Part shown: piece by piece, positions 26,553 through 35,700 of the stretch | Layout: each line of letters opens with the position of its first letter | How positions within the stretch are numbered: the first letter of the stretch is position 1 | Assembly (NCBI GenBank): GCA_003647375.1 | Contig: QMMS01000001.1 | Coordinates: forward strand, 1-58,497 | Direction of reading: 5' to 3' | DNA length: 58,497 nucleotides | Source of the DNA: Deltaproteobacteria bacterium | GTDB taxonomy: Bacteria > Desulfobacterota > Desulfobacteria > Desulfobacterales > B30-G6 | Translations under genes and position numbers: made by a program | The notes under the pieces: model-generated | The model's input: the letters and a program-made list of their open reading frames with translations, nothing else | Told to the model about the DNA's origin: nothing | Database searches by the model: none

Positions 26553-27004
26553 GGTGATACCTTCCGATCCAGGATCTTTTCCATGATGGACACCGAAAGT
26601 GTTTCGGCTTCTTTTCGTACAGACGTCATGGCTTCTGCAAGGAGACGCTCAATTTCATCCTGTGTTTGTTTTTTCACGGCGGCAATTTCTTTTCTTGCCA
26701 CGCCCATGATGTCTTGGGCTTCATGATTCCCAAGGCTTTCCATCTCGGCAGTTATCTGGAGGGCCGCCTGCCGTATCTCTTTTTCCTCCTGGTGTGATTC
26801 ATCGATGATCTCCTCGAGTTCCTTCTTTGAATCGAGAATATCCTCCCGGACCATTTGAATGTAGTTATCTCTTTCTGCCATGGTAGCCCGTAGCGGACGT
26901 ATCATGACCCGGTTGATAATGAAAAGAAATATCAAAAAAGAGATCAGCTGGACCACCAGGGTCTCGTTGATACTGATGAGCGCTATGTTACTTATAATCT
27001 GCAT
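26549..27004 (-). CDS. ATP synthase Fo subunit b'
   Basis: 151 residues with one membrane helix at about 16-36 (LVVQLISFLIFLFIINRVMI) followed by a long, mostly charged coiled coil. This is the pattern of the shorter b' stalk subunit that precedes b in many bacteria with split stalks. Coupled to b by a 4-nt overlap and located 44 nt after the single-hairpin c gene. No obvious ribosome binding site, so it may depend on translation of the upstream gene. Confidence 0.87.
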   Translation of the reverse strand: MQIISNIALISINETLVVQLISFLIFLFIINRVMIRPLRATMAERDNYIQMVREDILDSKKELEEIIDESHQEEKEIRQAALQITAEMESLGNHEAQDIMGVARKEIAAVKKQTQDEIERLLAEAMTSVRKEAETLSVSIMEKILDRKVSP

Positions 27005-27048
27005 AGGATGATTTATTAAATTATAAAACCACTTATGAAACGTGCTGC

Positions 27049-27297
27049 CTAAACCACAAACAACAACAGCAATGCTATGACCAGGGAATAGATGCCGGTG
27101 GACTCAGATACGGCCTGTCCCACCAGCATGGTCCGGGTCAGCAGTCCCGCCTCTCGCGGATTTTTCCCGATGGCTTCACACGCCTTGGCAGCCACCATTC
27201 CCTCTCCCACACCCGGGCCGATGGCACCGAGACCCATGGAGAGGCCTGCACCTAAAAAAGCCGCGGCTTTTACAATATCAACACCTTCAATAGCCAT
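27049..27297 (-). CDS. atpE: ATP synthase Fo subunit c, single hairpin, sodium-type two-carboxylate site
   Basis: 82 residues with two membrane helices. Numbering matches the sodium-translocating c subunit of Ilyobacter: Glu32 at its Gln32 position (GPGVGEG), then Val63, Glu65, Ser66, Thr67 and Tyr70 in QAVSESTGIY. A Glu32/Glu65 pair is the two-carboxylate motif described for the Fusobacterium sodium ATP synthase. Helix 1 carries the glycine repeat LGAGLSMGLGAIGPGVG that packs the rotor ring. TTAAGGAGG lies 7 nt before the ATG, the strongest ribosome site of the cluster, as expected for a high-copy rotor subunit. It lies 256 bp after the fused c gene, with a palindromic repeat in between. Confidence 0.94.
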   Translation of the reverse strand: MAIEGVDIVKAAAFLGAGLSMGLGAIGPGVGEGMVAAKACEAIGKNPREAGLLTRTMLVGQAVSESTGIYSLVIALLLLFVV

Positions 27298-27423
27298 TGT
27301 CTTACCTCCTTAATAAAATCGTTATACGATTTTATTTGTCGCGGCTTCGCCGCTATTAAATTTCACCAATTACCCTTTAAACATTATGTTCAACTAAACG
27401 CCTTATAAAAAGGCTATCAATCC

Positions 27424-27548
27424 ATGGCTTCGTAAAAGATTCAAGTTCAAGGCGACGCGATTTTCGTGTTGCTGAGGCGTACTGTATGTACGTCGAAGCA
27501 ACAGCGAAATGTAGCGCAACGCAGAAATTGGATCTTTTACGATGCCAT
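27424..27548. repeat. 125-bp palindromic dispersed repeat, copy 1
   Basis: The outer arms ATGGCTTCGTAAAAGAT and ATCTTTTACGATGCCAT are inverted copies with one mismatch; inside lies a second stem around GGCGTACTGTATGTACGTC. The same length and layout is found at 43936-44060, with shared blocks TTCAAGGCG, TGAGGCGTACT, GCGAAATG and CAACGCAGAA. It sits between the two c-subunit genes. Confidence 0.85.
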
Positions 27549-27553
27549 TAAAT

Positions 27554-28528
27554 CTAAACTACAAATATTAACACAAGCGACACCACCATGGCATAGATGG
27601 CTGTCGATTGAGAAACCGCCTGTCCCACCAGCATAATCCGCATGAGCTCACCGGCATTCTCCACATTACGAGCGACCCACCGGACCGCTCCTTCAGCAGC
27701 CTTACCGTTGCCGATACCCGGTCCGATACCACCGAATCCCATACAGACACCTGCACCCAGAAGGGCCATGGCTGCTTGCAACGTGTACGATTCAGGAAAC
27801 GATTTGAAAATGAGTATAAAACTGACCAGCAATCCAAAAATGGAGGGTGTTTGAGCAACGGCTTGTCCCACCAGCATTACGGTGGTTACATTACCCACCG
27901 ATTCGGGCTGCCGGGCAATCCCTTCACAGCTGGCGCCGGCTGCCAGTCCTCCGCCGTAACCGGACCCAATCGCTGCAAGGCCGGTGCTCAGTCCCGCGCC
28001 TATAATAGCCGCCCATGTCGGGGCAAGCGGCAGATGGCTGAAATCCATAAATATCAGCATCAATGCGATAACCATGGAAAAAATGGCGGGCGTCTGGCAT
28101 ACTGCGGAGCCGATCAGCATGCCGGTTGTCAGGCGGGATGCCGCAGCCGGCTGACGCGAAATACCCAAACATGCCTGACCGCCTGGAAAGCCAGAGCCCA
28201 CACCCGAACCTATCGCACCAAATCCCATACAAAGCCCTGCACTAAACAGGGCAGCTCCCTTTAGCAGGTTGTCCGTCGGGACATCCAGAAAAAGCATCAA
28301 TATCGCAACCACCAGGGCAAAGATGGATGCAGATTCTGCAACCGCCTGTCCCACCAGCATATTCTTAAAAATATCGCCGGAGATATCAGGGTTCCTGGAA
28401 ATAGCGGTGTTTGCTTCACTGGCCGTATACCCCTCTCCAATGGCTGCACCAATCGCACCCAGCCCCATGGCAACACCGGCGCCGGTGAATGCGGAAAGTG
28501 TGATAATCGTATGGACATCTATAATCAT
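27554..28528 (-). CDS. ATP synthase Fo subunit c, four-hairpin fusion (324 aa)
   Basis: A continuous frame of 324 residues made of four c-subunit repeats of about 80 residues (1-82, 83-163, 164-244, 245-324), so eight membrane helices. Each repeat has the GAGxxxGxGAIG glycine helix and a QAV-type second helix. Only repeat 1 keeps the ion-binding carboxylate, Glu65 in QAVAESASIF, with Glu32 in helix 1. The equivalent positions in repeats 2-4 are Gln145, Gln226 and Gln307. Multi-hairpin c subunits with fewer carboxylates are known from the Acetobacterium sodium ATP synthase (two hairpins) and from V- and A-type rotors. Such a subunit lowers the ion-to-ATP ratio of the ring. It starts 3 nt after the a-subunit stop and is followed by a normal c, so a mixed ring is possible. 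Confidence 0.9.
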   Translation of the reverse strand: MIIDVHTIITLSAFTGAGVAMGLGAIGAAIGEGYTASEANTAISRNPDISGDIFKNMLVGQAVAESASIFALVVAILMLFLDVPTDNLLKGAALFSAGLCMGFGAIGSGVGSGFPGGQACLGISRQPAAASRLTTGMLIGSAVCQTPAIFSMVIALMLIFMDFSHLPLAPTWAAIIGAGLSTGLAAIGSGYGGGLAAGASCEGIARQPESVGNVTTVMLVGQAVAQTPSIFGLLVSFILIFKSFPESYTLQAAMALLGAGVCMGFGGIGPGIGNGKAAEGAVRWVARNVENAGELMRIMLVGQAVSQSTAIYAMVVSLVLIFVV

Positions 28529-28531
28529 GTT

Positions 28532-29206
28532 CTACTTTACCTGGACCGAAATATAGACAACCGTCAGCATGGTGAAAACAAAAGCCTGTATCGTCCCCAC
28601 AAAAAGACCGAAAAATGCGTTGAGCAAGGGCGGAAGGAGCACACTGTACGTGAGGTAAGAGACCACCAGGATAATGATCGATCCCCCCATGATGTTTCCA
28701 AAAAGCCGAAAAGAGATGGAAACAATCTTGGCCAGCTCACCAATGACATTCAGCGGCATCATAAAAAACATCGGCTCAAAGTATTCTTTGGCATAAGCTT
28801 TAAAACCTTTCGATTTTATGCCTGCCGCATGGGCAATGACAAATCCCATGATACCAAGGCTGAGGGGTGTATTCAGATCTTTTGTGGGCTCCTCCAAATA
28901 GGGAATAATACCAAGCCAGTTCGCCAGCACAAGAAACATGAAAAGCGCACAAATCAGAGGCCCATATGTTTTTGCCATCTTCTTGTCAAGCGCATCTTCG
29001 GTGATCTGATAAAACTGGGTGATAAAAAGTTCTCCAACGACCTGCATAGCCCTTGGGTAGATGGCCCTCTTGCGTGTGGACAAAAAGCCCATAAGGATCA
29101 ACAGAAAAAAAACAATCCACGTCATGAGGATGACTTCCAGATTTATCGTGATGTCATGCCCGTAAAACGGTATGATCAGTTGATGTATTCTACCCAGTTC
29201 TCCCAT
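28532..29206 (-). CDS. atpB: ATP synthase Fo subunit a
   Basis: 224 residues, short for the family but with the key C-terminal helices intact. The essential stator arginine is Arg167 in ISFRLFGNIMGG, preceded by NVIGELAK, and the final helix carries the conserved Gln of GTIQAFVFTMLTVVYI. NWLGIIPYLEEPT near residue 96 is also characteristic. Five membrane helices are expected. It forms the ion channels against the c-ring. It lies 13 nt after the AtpI-like gene and 3 nt before the fused c gene. Confidence 0.95.
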   Translation of the reverse strand: MGELGRIHQLIIPFYGHDITINLEVILMTWIVFFLLILMGFLSTRKRAIYPRAMQVVGELFITQFYQITEDALDKKMAKTYGPLICALFMFLVLANWLGIIPYLEEPTKDLNTPLSLGIMGFVIAHAAGIKSKGFKAYAKEYFEPMFFMMPLNVIGELAKIVSISFRLFGNIMGGSIIILVVSYLTYSVLLPPLLNAFFGLFVGTIQAFVFTMLTVVYISVQVK

Positions 29207-29219
29207 AGCAGTCCTGTTT

Positions 29220-29606
29220 TTACGTCCGTTCCATCCCCTCGGGATAAATTAACCTGAGGAAATGGTCTCCCATGATCATGATCTGCACCATAAAAATTCC
29301 GATAGTTGCAGCAACAAAATTCAAGCTCGAAAGTTTCAGCGACAAGATAAGAGGCGTCGATAACAACAGAAACCGGAACAGCATCGAAACAAATGAGAAC
29401 AAAACAGATCTTTTACGGGATGTCGAGATGATCATCGGCAAAATCTCACCCATCAGAATAAAATTGATGACACTGAAAATAGAACCGAGCATCAAGCCCT
29501 TGGCAATCGGCTTTTGTCCCACCAGGATGAAAACCATACCGGCAATAACAGCTGTGACCATTGCCCTGGATCCGAATTTCTTCTGTATTTGATGAATAGG
29601 TTCCAT
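29220..29606 (-). CDS. ATP synthase subunit I (AtpI/AtpR-like)
   Basis: 128 residues from ATG 29606, chosen because AAGG lies 5 nt before it; an in-frame ATG at 29651 would add 15 residues. Four membrane helices, with GQKPIAKGLMLGSIFSVINF near 36. AtpI-type proteins are assembly factors for c-rings and are often the gene before atpB, as here. The related AtpR occurs in N-type sodium ATPase operons. Function inferred from position and topology. Confidence 0.82.
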   Translation of the reverse strand: MEPIHQIQKKFGSRAMVTAVIAGMVFILVGQKPIAKGLMLGSIFSVINFILMGEILPMIISTSRKRSVLFSFVSMLFRFLLLSTPLILSLKLSSLNFVAATIGIFMVQIMIMGDHFLRLIYPEGMERT

Positions 29607-29680
29607 TCCTACCTTTTTTGCCAACCCTCCTCCATCAAGATCTCGGCACATCTCTTCGGGAAAAATCGTTCAGCTCAGGT

Positions 29681-29929
29681 TTATTTTTTCGGCTCGACGA
29701 TATCCATAATCTGACGATAGACGACATTTGCTCCGCCTGCAATCCCCAGAAGAATAAATACGACCGTAAACAGCCCTCGAATGCCAAGCCACCGGTCAAG
29801 GGTCAGGCCGATAAAAAAACAGAAGCCGAGACACCCTGCCATGGTCAGTCCTATCTGCAAGACAACGGAAAGATTTTCTGCCCAGGCACGATGCTTTTTA
29901 TAATCAAGGTTCACGTAATCCACCGGCAC
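29681..29929 (-). CDS. AtpZ/AtpQ-like small membrane protein
   Basis: 82 residues with two membrane helices (VVLQIGLTMAGCLGFCFFIG and GLFTVVFILLGIAGGANVVY) joined by the conserved LDRWLG loop, typical of the AtpZ/AtpQ family found at the head of ATP-synthase operons. Proposed roles are magnesium or calcium transport or rotor assembly. The first possible start is a GTG with no ribosome site; a GTG at 29914 after GGTGGA may be the true one. First gene of the Fo cluster. Confidence 0.82.
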   Translation of the reverse strand: MPVDYVNLDYKKHRAWAENLSVVLQIGLTMAGCLGFCFFIGLTLDRWLGIRGLFTVVFILLGIAGGANVVYRQIMDIVEPKK

Positions 29930-30307
29930 TTAAAGATACAGATGCTCCGGGAACAAAAAAGCAAGCCTTCTTCGTTAACATACACATCTGAAATTGCAAT
30001 GATTATTTTTTTCAATTTTTGGATCGTCCGTTGAAATATGTTGAAACTTGGTATAGGGTGTGCTTTCAATATTTCGTTTCCGCCTAATAATTATGACGGT
30101 ACCATGGATACCCTATGTGCCTGAAAGTCGGTGATCCACCGATTTTCAGATCATTTTGAAGAACCCCGCAGCAAGACTTGTCGAGTCGCTGCGAAGAATA
30201 TTCTGCCGTGCGGCAGTGCTTCGCAGCGACCGTAAGGAATTCTGTCTAATTAAGAGTCGCTCGCTGTTGCGGTTCAAAAAAGGTACTATAAGAAAAGGTG
30301 CTTGTAA
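29930..30307. other. Divergent region between the Fo cluster and the antiporter, with a 12-bp-stem hairpin
   Basis: 378 bases without a gene. A strong hairpin lies at 30185-30230: GTCGCTGCGAAG and CTTCGCAGCGAC pair perfectly and enclose a second stem CTGCCG/CGGCAG. It has no U-run. Promoters for both flanking operons must lie here, but none is clear by eye. Confidence 0.6.
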
Positions 30308-31828
30308 ATGCGTTTCCCAAAAATAATGGCCGTCCTTTTTTTCTTGTCCTGTGCCTTGTTTTGGTCGGCGCCTGTATCCGCCGGAACCCACGCACCTGAC
30401 ACCACCGGTGCCGGTCATACAGCCGAGAGCCCAGACAACCCTGCTGCTGATCAGTCAACCGAAACATCGGCACATGGAAGCGGGCACGCCAACCTGGGAG
30501 AAATTCTGCCCCTTTGGAGCTGCATCCCTTTTGCATGCATGCTGCTTTCCATCGCCCTTATGCCCCTTCTTATACCGAATTTCTGGCACCATCATTTCGG
30601 TAAGGTCTCCGCTTTTTGGGCGGCCGCTCTGGGTATCCCCTTTTTATGGGTATTTAAAGGGGGCGCACTATACGAAATCCTGCATATCATCCTGGTAGAT
30701 TATGTGCCGTTTATCATCCTCCTCTGGTCACTTTATACGGTTTCAGGTGGCATTCTATTGCGGGGCTCCCTGCGGGGGACACCGGTCGTGAATACCATCA
30801 TACTGATTATTGGCGTCATCCTGGCTTCCTGGATGGGAACTACCGGGGCGGCCATGCTCTTGATACGCCCGTTCCTGAGGGCCAACAACTATCGAAAGAA
30901 CAGAACCTTCATGGTGGTTTTTTTCATTTTCCTGGTTGCCAATGTCGGCGGCTCTCTCACGCCCCTGGGCGATCCCCCCTTGTTTCTAGGCTATCTCCAT
31001 GGCGTCACATTCTTCTGGACGTTTAAAATCATGCCCCACATGCTGATGGTGTCTGTTCTGCTTCTGATCATTTATTTCTTTCTGGACACTTATCATTACC
31101 GCAAAGAAGACGTTTCCGTTCCCAAGGAAGAAGCAAAAGAACCCTTTAAGATCGAGGGAACCTACAACTTTCTATTTCTTGGTGGTGTGGTGGGCGCCGT
31201 CCTGATGAGCGGCATGGTTGATATGGGAGAAATCAACATCCTGGGAATTCACCGGGCAATTCAGGACTGGCTCCGAGACGGCATTCTGGTCCTGCTGGGT
31301 ATAGCCTCCCTCATAGCGACCCCCATTAAGCTCAGAGAAGATAATGAGTTTACCTGGTTTCCCATCATTGAGGTGGCGTCTCTCTTTATCGGTATTTTTG
31401 TTACCATGATACCGTGCCTGCTGATACTGAAGGCAGGTGCCCATGGAGACTTGGCATTTCTGATCAACATGGTGGAAAAACCCTATCATTACTTCTGGAT
31501 TACAGGCGCCCTGTCCAGTTTTCTGGACAATGCACCCACCTATCTCACCTTTTTCAACACGGCACTGGGGAGTTTCTATTCCGGCCTCACCGAGGCTCAA
31601 GCCGTGCCCCTGCTGATGACCGAGAACGCCATTTATTTAAAAGCCATCTCAACCGGAGCGGTTTTCTTTGGCGCATGCAGCTATATCGGCAACGCACCCA
31701 ATTTCATGGTCCGTTCGATTGCGGAAGAATCCGGAACACCCATGCCGAGTTTCTTTGGCTATATATTGAAATATTCCATGATCTTTCTTATTCCCACATT
31801 TGCCATCGTCTCCCTTATTTTCTTTTGA
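30308..31828 (+). CDS. Sodium:proton antiporter, NhaD/ion-transporter superfamily
   Basis: 506 residues. Residues 1-25 form a signal-like segment, followed by a His- and Ala-rich periplasmic stretch to about 60, then about 11-12 membrane helices. Motifs of NhaD-like members are present: GGSLTPLGDPPLFLGYL near 218 and GALSSFLDNAPTYLTFFNTA near 400, where acidic and polar residues bind ions, and SYIGNAPNFMVRSIAE near 458. Exchanges sodium and protons across the inner membrane. Next to an Fo sector with sodium-type ligands it would help set the sodium gradient. A stress-protein gene follows after 14 nt. Confidence 0.9.
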   Translation: MRFPKIMAVLFFLSCALFWSAPVSAGTHAPDTTGAGHTAESPDNPAADQSTETSAHGSGHANLGEILPLWSCIPFACMLLSIALMPLLIPNFWHHHFGKVSAFWAAALGIPFLWVFKGGALYEILHIILVDYVPFIILLWSLYTVSGGILLRGSLRGTPVVNTIILIIGVILASWMGTTGAAMLLIRPFLRANNYRKNRTFMVVFFIFLVANVGGSLTPLGDPPLFLGYLHGVTFFWTFKIMPHMLMVSVLLLIIYFFLDTYHYRKEDVSVPKEEAKEPFKIEGTYNFLFLGGVVGAVLMSGMVDMGEINILGIHRAIQDWLRDGILVLLGIASLIATPIKLREDNEFTWFPIIEVASLFIGIFVTMIPCLLILKAGAHGDLAFLINMVEKPYHYFWITGALSSFLDNAPTYLTFFNTALGSFYSGLTEAQAVPLLMTENAIYLKAISTGAVFFGACSYIGNAPNFMVRSIAEESGTPMPSFFGYILKYSMIFLIPTFAIVSLIFF

Positions 31829-31842
31829 AAAGGAGTTGGTCC

Positions 31843-32730
31843 ATGATTTTCAAAAAGATATTGTTTCACACACATTTCAGAGAGCTGGCACTCAACTCCT
31901 TGAAGACCATTATGGAATTGAAAAAGGTAGGACTGGAGTCGATCATCCTGACCCATATCATTCCACGGGATGAGGTCTCCTTCGTTCCGTATGGCGGCTA
32001 TCTGAAAGAAACAGAGATCCAAATGAAAACAGAAGCACGGATACGGTTTGAGAACTGGCAAAAAATCATCGCCGAACACGGCATAAAGAGCCGGATCAGG
32101 ATCGAAGTCGGCGCACCGAATGCGGAAATTCTGTCCATTGCCGAAGAAGAGGGTGTCGACCTGATCGTCATCGGCAGAAAAAAAAGAACCCTGATGGAAA
32201 AAGTATACGTAGGTTCGCACATCATGGACATTCTGCGACGGAGTACGGTTCCGGTTCTCATGAGCAAATATATGGTTCAGTTTGAATGGGAAAATGAGCA
32301 GCTCACACGAACCAACGACCATATTTTTGATCGACCGATGCTCGCCACGGACTGGTCGCAACCATCGGAAAATGCAATGCAAGGTATGTCAGCGCTTAAG
32401 GAACTCGCAGAAACCATCCTCGTGGTGCATGTTATCGATGCTAAATTATCCAAAGGAATGGACAGCGACAGGCTCAGCTCTATTGAAAAGGAAAGCAAAT
32501 CGCGGCTCCGAAACTACTGTCGAACAATCGAACAATTCGGCATGAGCGCCGAGCACCACCTTTCAGCCGGAAAAACCGTGCAGGAGCTTGTCAGACTTTC
32601 AAGAGACCATAAGGCCTCCATGATTGTGATGGGGAAAACAGGAAAAGACTGGTTTCAGGAATACTGGCTGGGAGGCGTTTCTCATCAGATAGCAGAACTG
32701 TCTGAACTACCGGTTCTGCTGATTCCATAA
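31843..32730 (+). CDS. Tandem universal stress protein (UspA domains)
   Basis: 295 residues from ATG 31843, preceded by AAGGAG and located 14 nt after the antiporter stop. Two Usp domains: residues 1-140 (FKKILFHTHFRELALNSL, with GVDLIVIGRKKRTLMEKV) and 160-295 (MLATDWSQPSENAMQGM, with ASMIVMGKTGKDWFQEYW). The second domain keeps the G-2x-G-9x-G ATP-binding pattern; the first lacks the second glycine. Usp pairs of this type are common beside transporters and may regulate them in response to ATP. Likely cotranscribed with the antiporter and the kinase. Confidence 0.9.
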   Translation: MIFKKILFHTHFRELALNSLKTIMELKKVGLESIILTHIIPRDEVSFVPYGGYLKETEIQMKTEARIRFENWQKIIAEHGIKSRIRIEVGAPNAEILSIAEEEGVDLIVIGRKKRTLMEKVYVGSHIMDILRRSTVPVLMSKYMVQFEWENEQLTRTNDHIFDRPMLATDWSQPSENAMQGMSALKELAETILVVHVIDAKLSKGMDSDRLSSIEKESKSRLRNYCRTIEQFGMSAEHHLSAGKTVQELVRLSRDHKASMIVMGKTGKDWFQEYWLGGVSHQIAELSELPVLLIP

Positions 32731-32749
32731 AAAGGGTGCATAGCAATCC

Positions 32750-35700
32750 ATGATACACCAATTAGAAAAAGCCCATATTGCCATCGTCGGCGGCGGTCGA
32801 TTCTGTCTGGCACTTCTCAAATCCCTTTTCGGTGAGGGTCTTGGCGCAAAACAACCCAACGTCATCGGGGTGGCAGATCTGAACCCGGAAGCCATCGGGC
32901 TGGCCTATGCCGGCGACATGGGGATTTTCACCACAACAGATTACAAAGAGCTTTTCAAGCTTGAAAACCTCGATTTGATTATAGAGCTGACCAAGGATAT
33001 CGGCCTGGGGGAAGATATCATATTGAACAAACCCCCAGGGGTTCAGTTTGTTGACTCTTTCGAAGCACGCTCCATACTGCAGCAACTGTCCATAAATGCC
33101 AAAAAAACAGAGGTGTTAAAAAAGCTCCGGGAAGCCCGAAACAACGACACAGAGGTTGAAGATCTCTTTGAGCAATTTTACGAATCGACCATTCAGTTGA
33201 CCAAAGAGCAAGACGTCTTCACACAGACAAGCCGAAAAGAAATGGTGGCCGGTGAAAAAGCCTTGTTTCAGGCCATTCAGGGCAGCACCATCGCCACCTT
33301 CCTGATCAATAAAAACCATGTCGTTACCCATTGGAACAAAGCTTGTGAAAAACTGACAGGCTATTCCGCCGACCAGATCCTTGGCACCAACCATCAGTGG
33401 AAACCCTTTAGATCAAAAGAGCGACCCATCATGGCCGACCTGATCTTAGACGGTGTGAAGGAGGAAGAGGTCTGGCGCTACTATGGGGCGAAATGGAAGA
33501 AATCGGACCTCATTGAGGGGGCTTATGAAGCCGAAGAGTATTTCGAACATCTTGGTGATGACGGCAAATGGCTTTTTTTTACGGCAGCACCCATAAAGAA
33601 TGCGCAAGGCATCACCATTGGCGCCATCGAAACACTTCAGGACAAAACAGAAGAGAAAAAAACTCAGGAAGAGCGGAAACAAAACAACATCACCTTGACG
33701 GAAAAAACCCGGGCCATAATCGCAAGCCAGCAGATCATGTCGCAAATCATCCAGGGCAGCACCATACCCACATTCGTCATCGACATAAACCATGTCATCA
33801 CGCACTGGAACAAGGCCCTTGAAAATCTCACTGGCCTACCCTCCAAGGAGATGGTAGATACCAAGGACCAATGGAAATCCTTTTACGATCAAGAGCGCCC
33901 CTCCATGGCGGACGTTATTTTAGACCAGGTCAGTGAACGGGAGATCCGGCGCCTTTATGGAACAAAATGGAAGAAATCCGCGCTTCTTGAAGAGGCTTAC
34001 GAAGCCGAGGTTTTTTTTCCCAAGCTGGGAAAAGGGGGCAAATGGTGCTTTTTCACAGCCGCCCCACTCCGATCACCCGAGGGTAAAATCATCGGCGCCA
34101 TTGAAACGATATGGGACAGAACCGAGGAAAAAAGAGCCGAAACAGAGCGTGAAAGGCAGAACACAGAACTCGAACTGAGGGCCAAGAAACTGAAGGCTAG
34201 CGAAAAAACCATGGCCCAGATCATTCAGGGCAGCACCATACCCACCTTTGTGATCAACAAAGATCGTATCGTAACACACTGGAACAAAGCCTGTGAAAAG
34301 TTAACCGGTTACTCTGCGGACGAGATTATCGGTACCGATCACCACTGGAAACCTTCCTGGGATGAAAAAAGACCCACCATGGCGGATCTTATTTTAGACA
34401 AGGCAGGTGAAGAAGAGTTCTGGCGCCATTTTGGTACCCAGTGGAAAAAATCGGAGTTGATCGACGGCGCATATGAGGCCGAAGAATATTTTGGTAGTGG
34501 GGAAGAAGAGAAAAAATGGATTTTTTTCACGGCTGCTCCCATTACAGATTCAGATGGTACCATGGTCGGCGCCATCGAGACCATCTTGGATCGCACCGAT
34601 GAAAAAAAGGCTGAAGAAGAACGGGAAAGACGTAACAAAGAGCTGGCAACACTCTGCTCCATCTATGCGACATTGAGTGCACCGCTGGATCTGGATGGAA
34701 GGATCAACAACGCACTGCAGAAAGTTACCGACATTTTTTCGTTTGATTCCATCTGCGTTTTTATCCTTGCAGACGATGGCAGGTTCTACCTCAAATACAG
34801 CCATGGCCAGGATCGTGATCTTTGTGAGAAATATGATTCCACGGACAACAAGAGCATGGTATTCAAGGTTGCCCAAAGCAATCAATTTGAAGTTTTCGAA
34901 GATATCAACAGTGTCAAAAACAACGAAATCGTCGTACTAAAACAAGACGGCTTCCAATCTCTGGCCTATATCCCGCTTGTGGACAAGGAAAAAAAGGCTT
35001 TTGGTGTTATCCGGGCAGGCAGTAGAGAAATCAAAGAGTTCACCACTGAAGACCGGCAGATATTGGAGCTTATCGGCAACCGGATGGGTGTTACCATTGA
35101 AAATTCCCTTCTGCAGGAAGAACTCCGCCGAAAAGCCTATTTCCAGTCCAGGCTCATCAGCTACTCGAACAATGCCATCGTGGCAACCGACGCAAACTGG
35201 AATATCGTTCTTTTCAATCCGGAAGCCGAACGTCTCTTCGGCTACACCCGGCCAAGCCTCCCGGATAAACTGAATGCAAAAGACCTGTTCCCCCAAGAGG
35301 TCATTCAATCCATCGAGGATAAAATCAATATCACTGAACTACGCCACCTCACCTTGTGGAAAGAGGCAGCGATCCGATCAAAAAACGGCCGGCAGATACC
35401 CGTCAACTATTCAGGAACACCGTTGTTTGAAAACGATCAGATGATGGGCTGTGTGGCCTTTTTTCAGGATCAGACGGAGATTAAAAAACTCGAGCGTGAG
35501 CTGATCAACTCCGAACGCCTTGGGGCCATAGGCCAGACGGTAGCAGGTATGGCCCATGGCATCAAAAATATTCTCGCCGGCTTCAAAGGGGGGCGCTACC
35601 TGGTGGATCTCGGCATTGACAAAAACAACACGGATAAGCTAATTAGTGGCTGGCAGATGATCAAGCGCAACATCGATCAAACATCCGATCTTGTCATGGA

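Noticed and set aside
27554..28528. An assembly artefact producing four copies of atpE
   Set aside because: The four repeats differ strongly from each other and from the single atpE at the residue level, so they are old duplications, not copies of one read.
33260..34603. A tandem-repeat array of CRISPR or satellite type
   Set aside because: The repeats are about 0.4 kb, in frame, and code for PAS domains; they are protein domain duplications.
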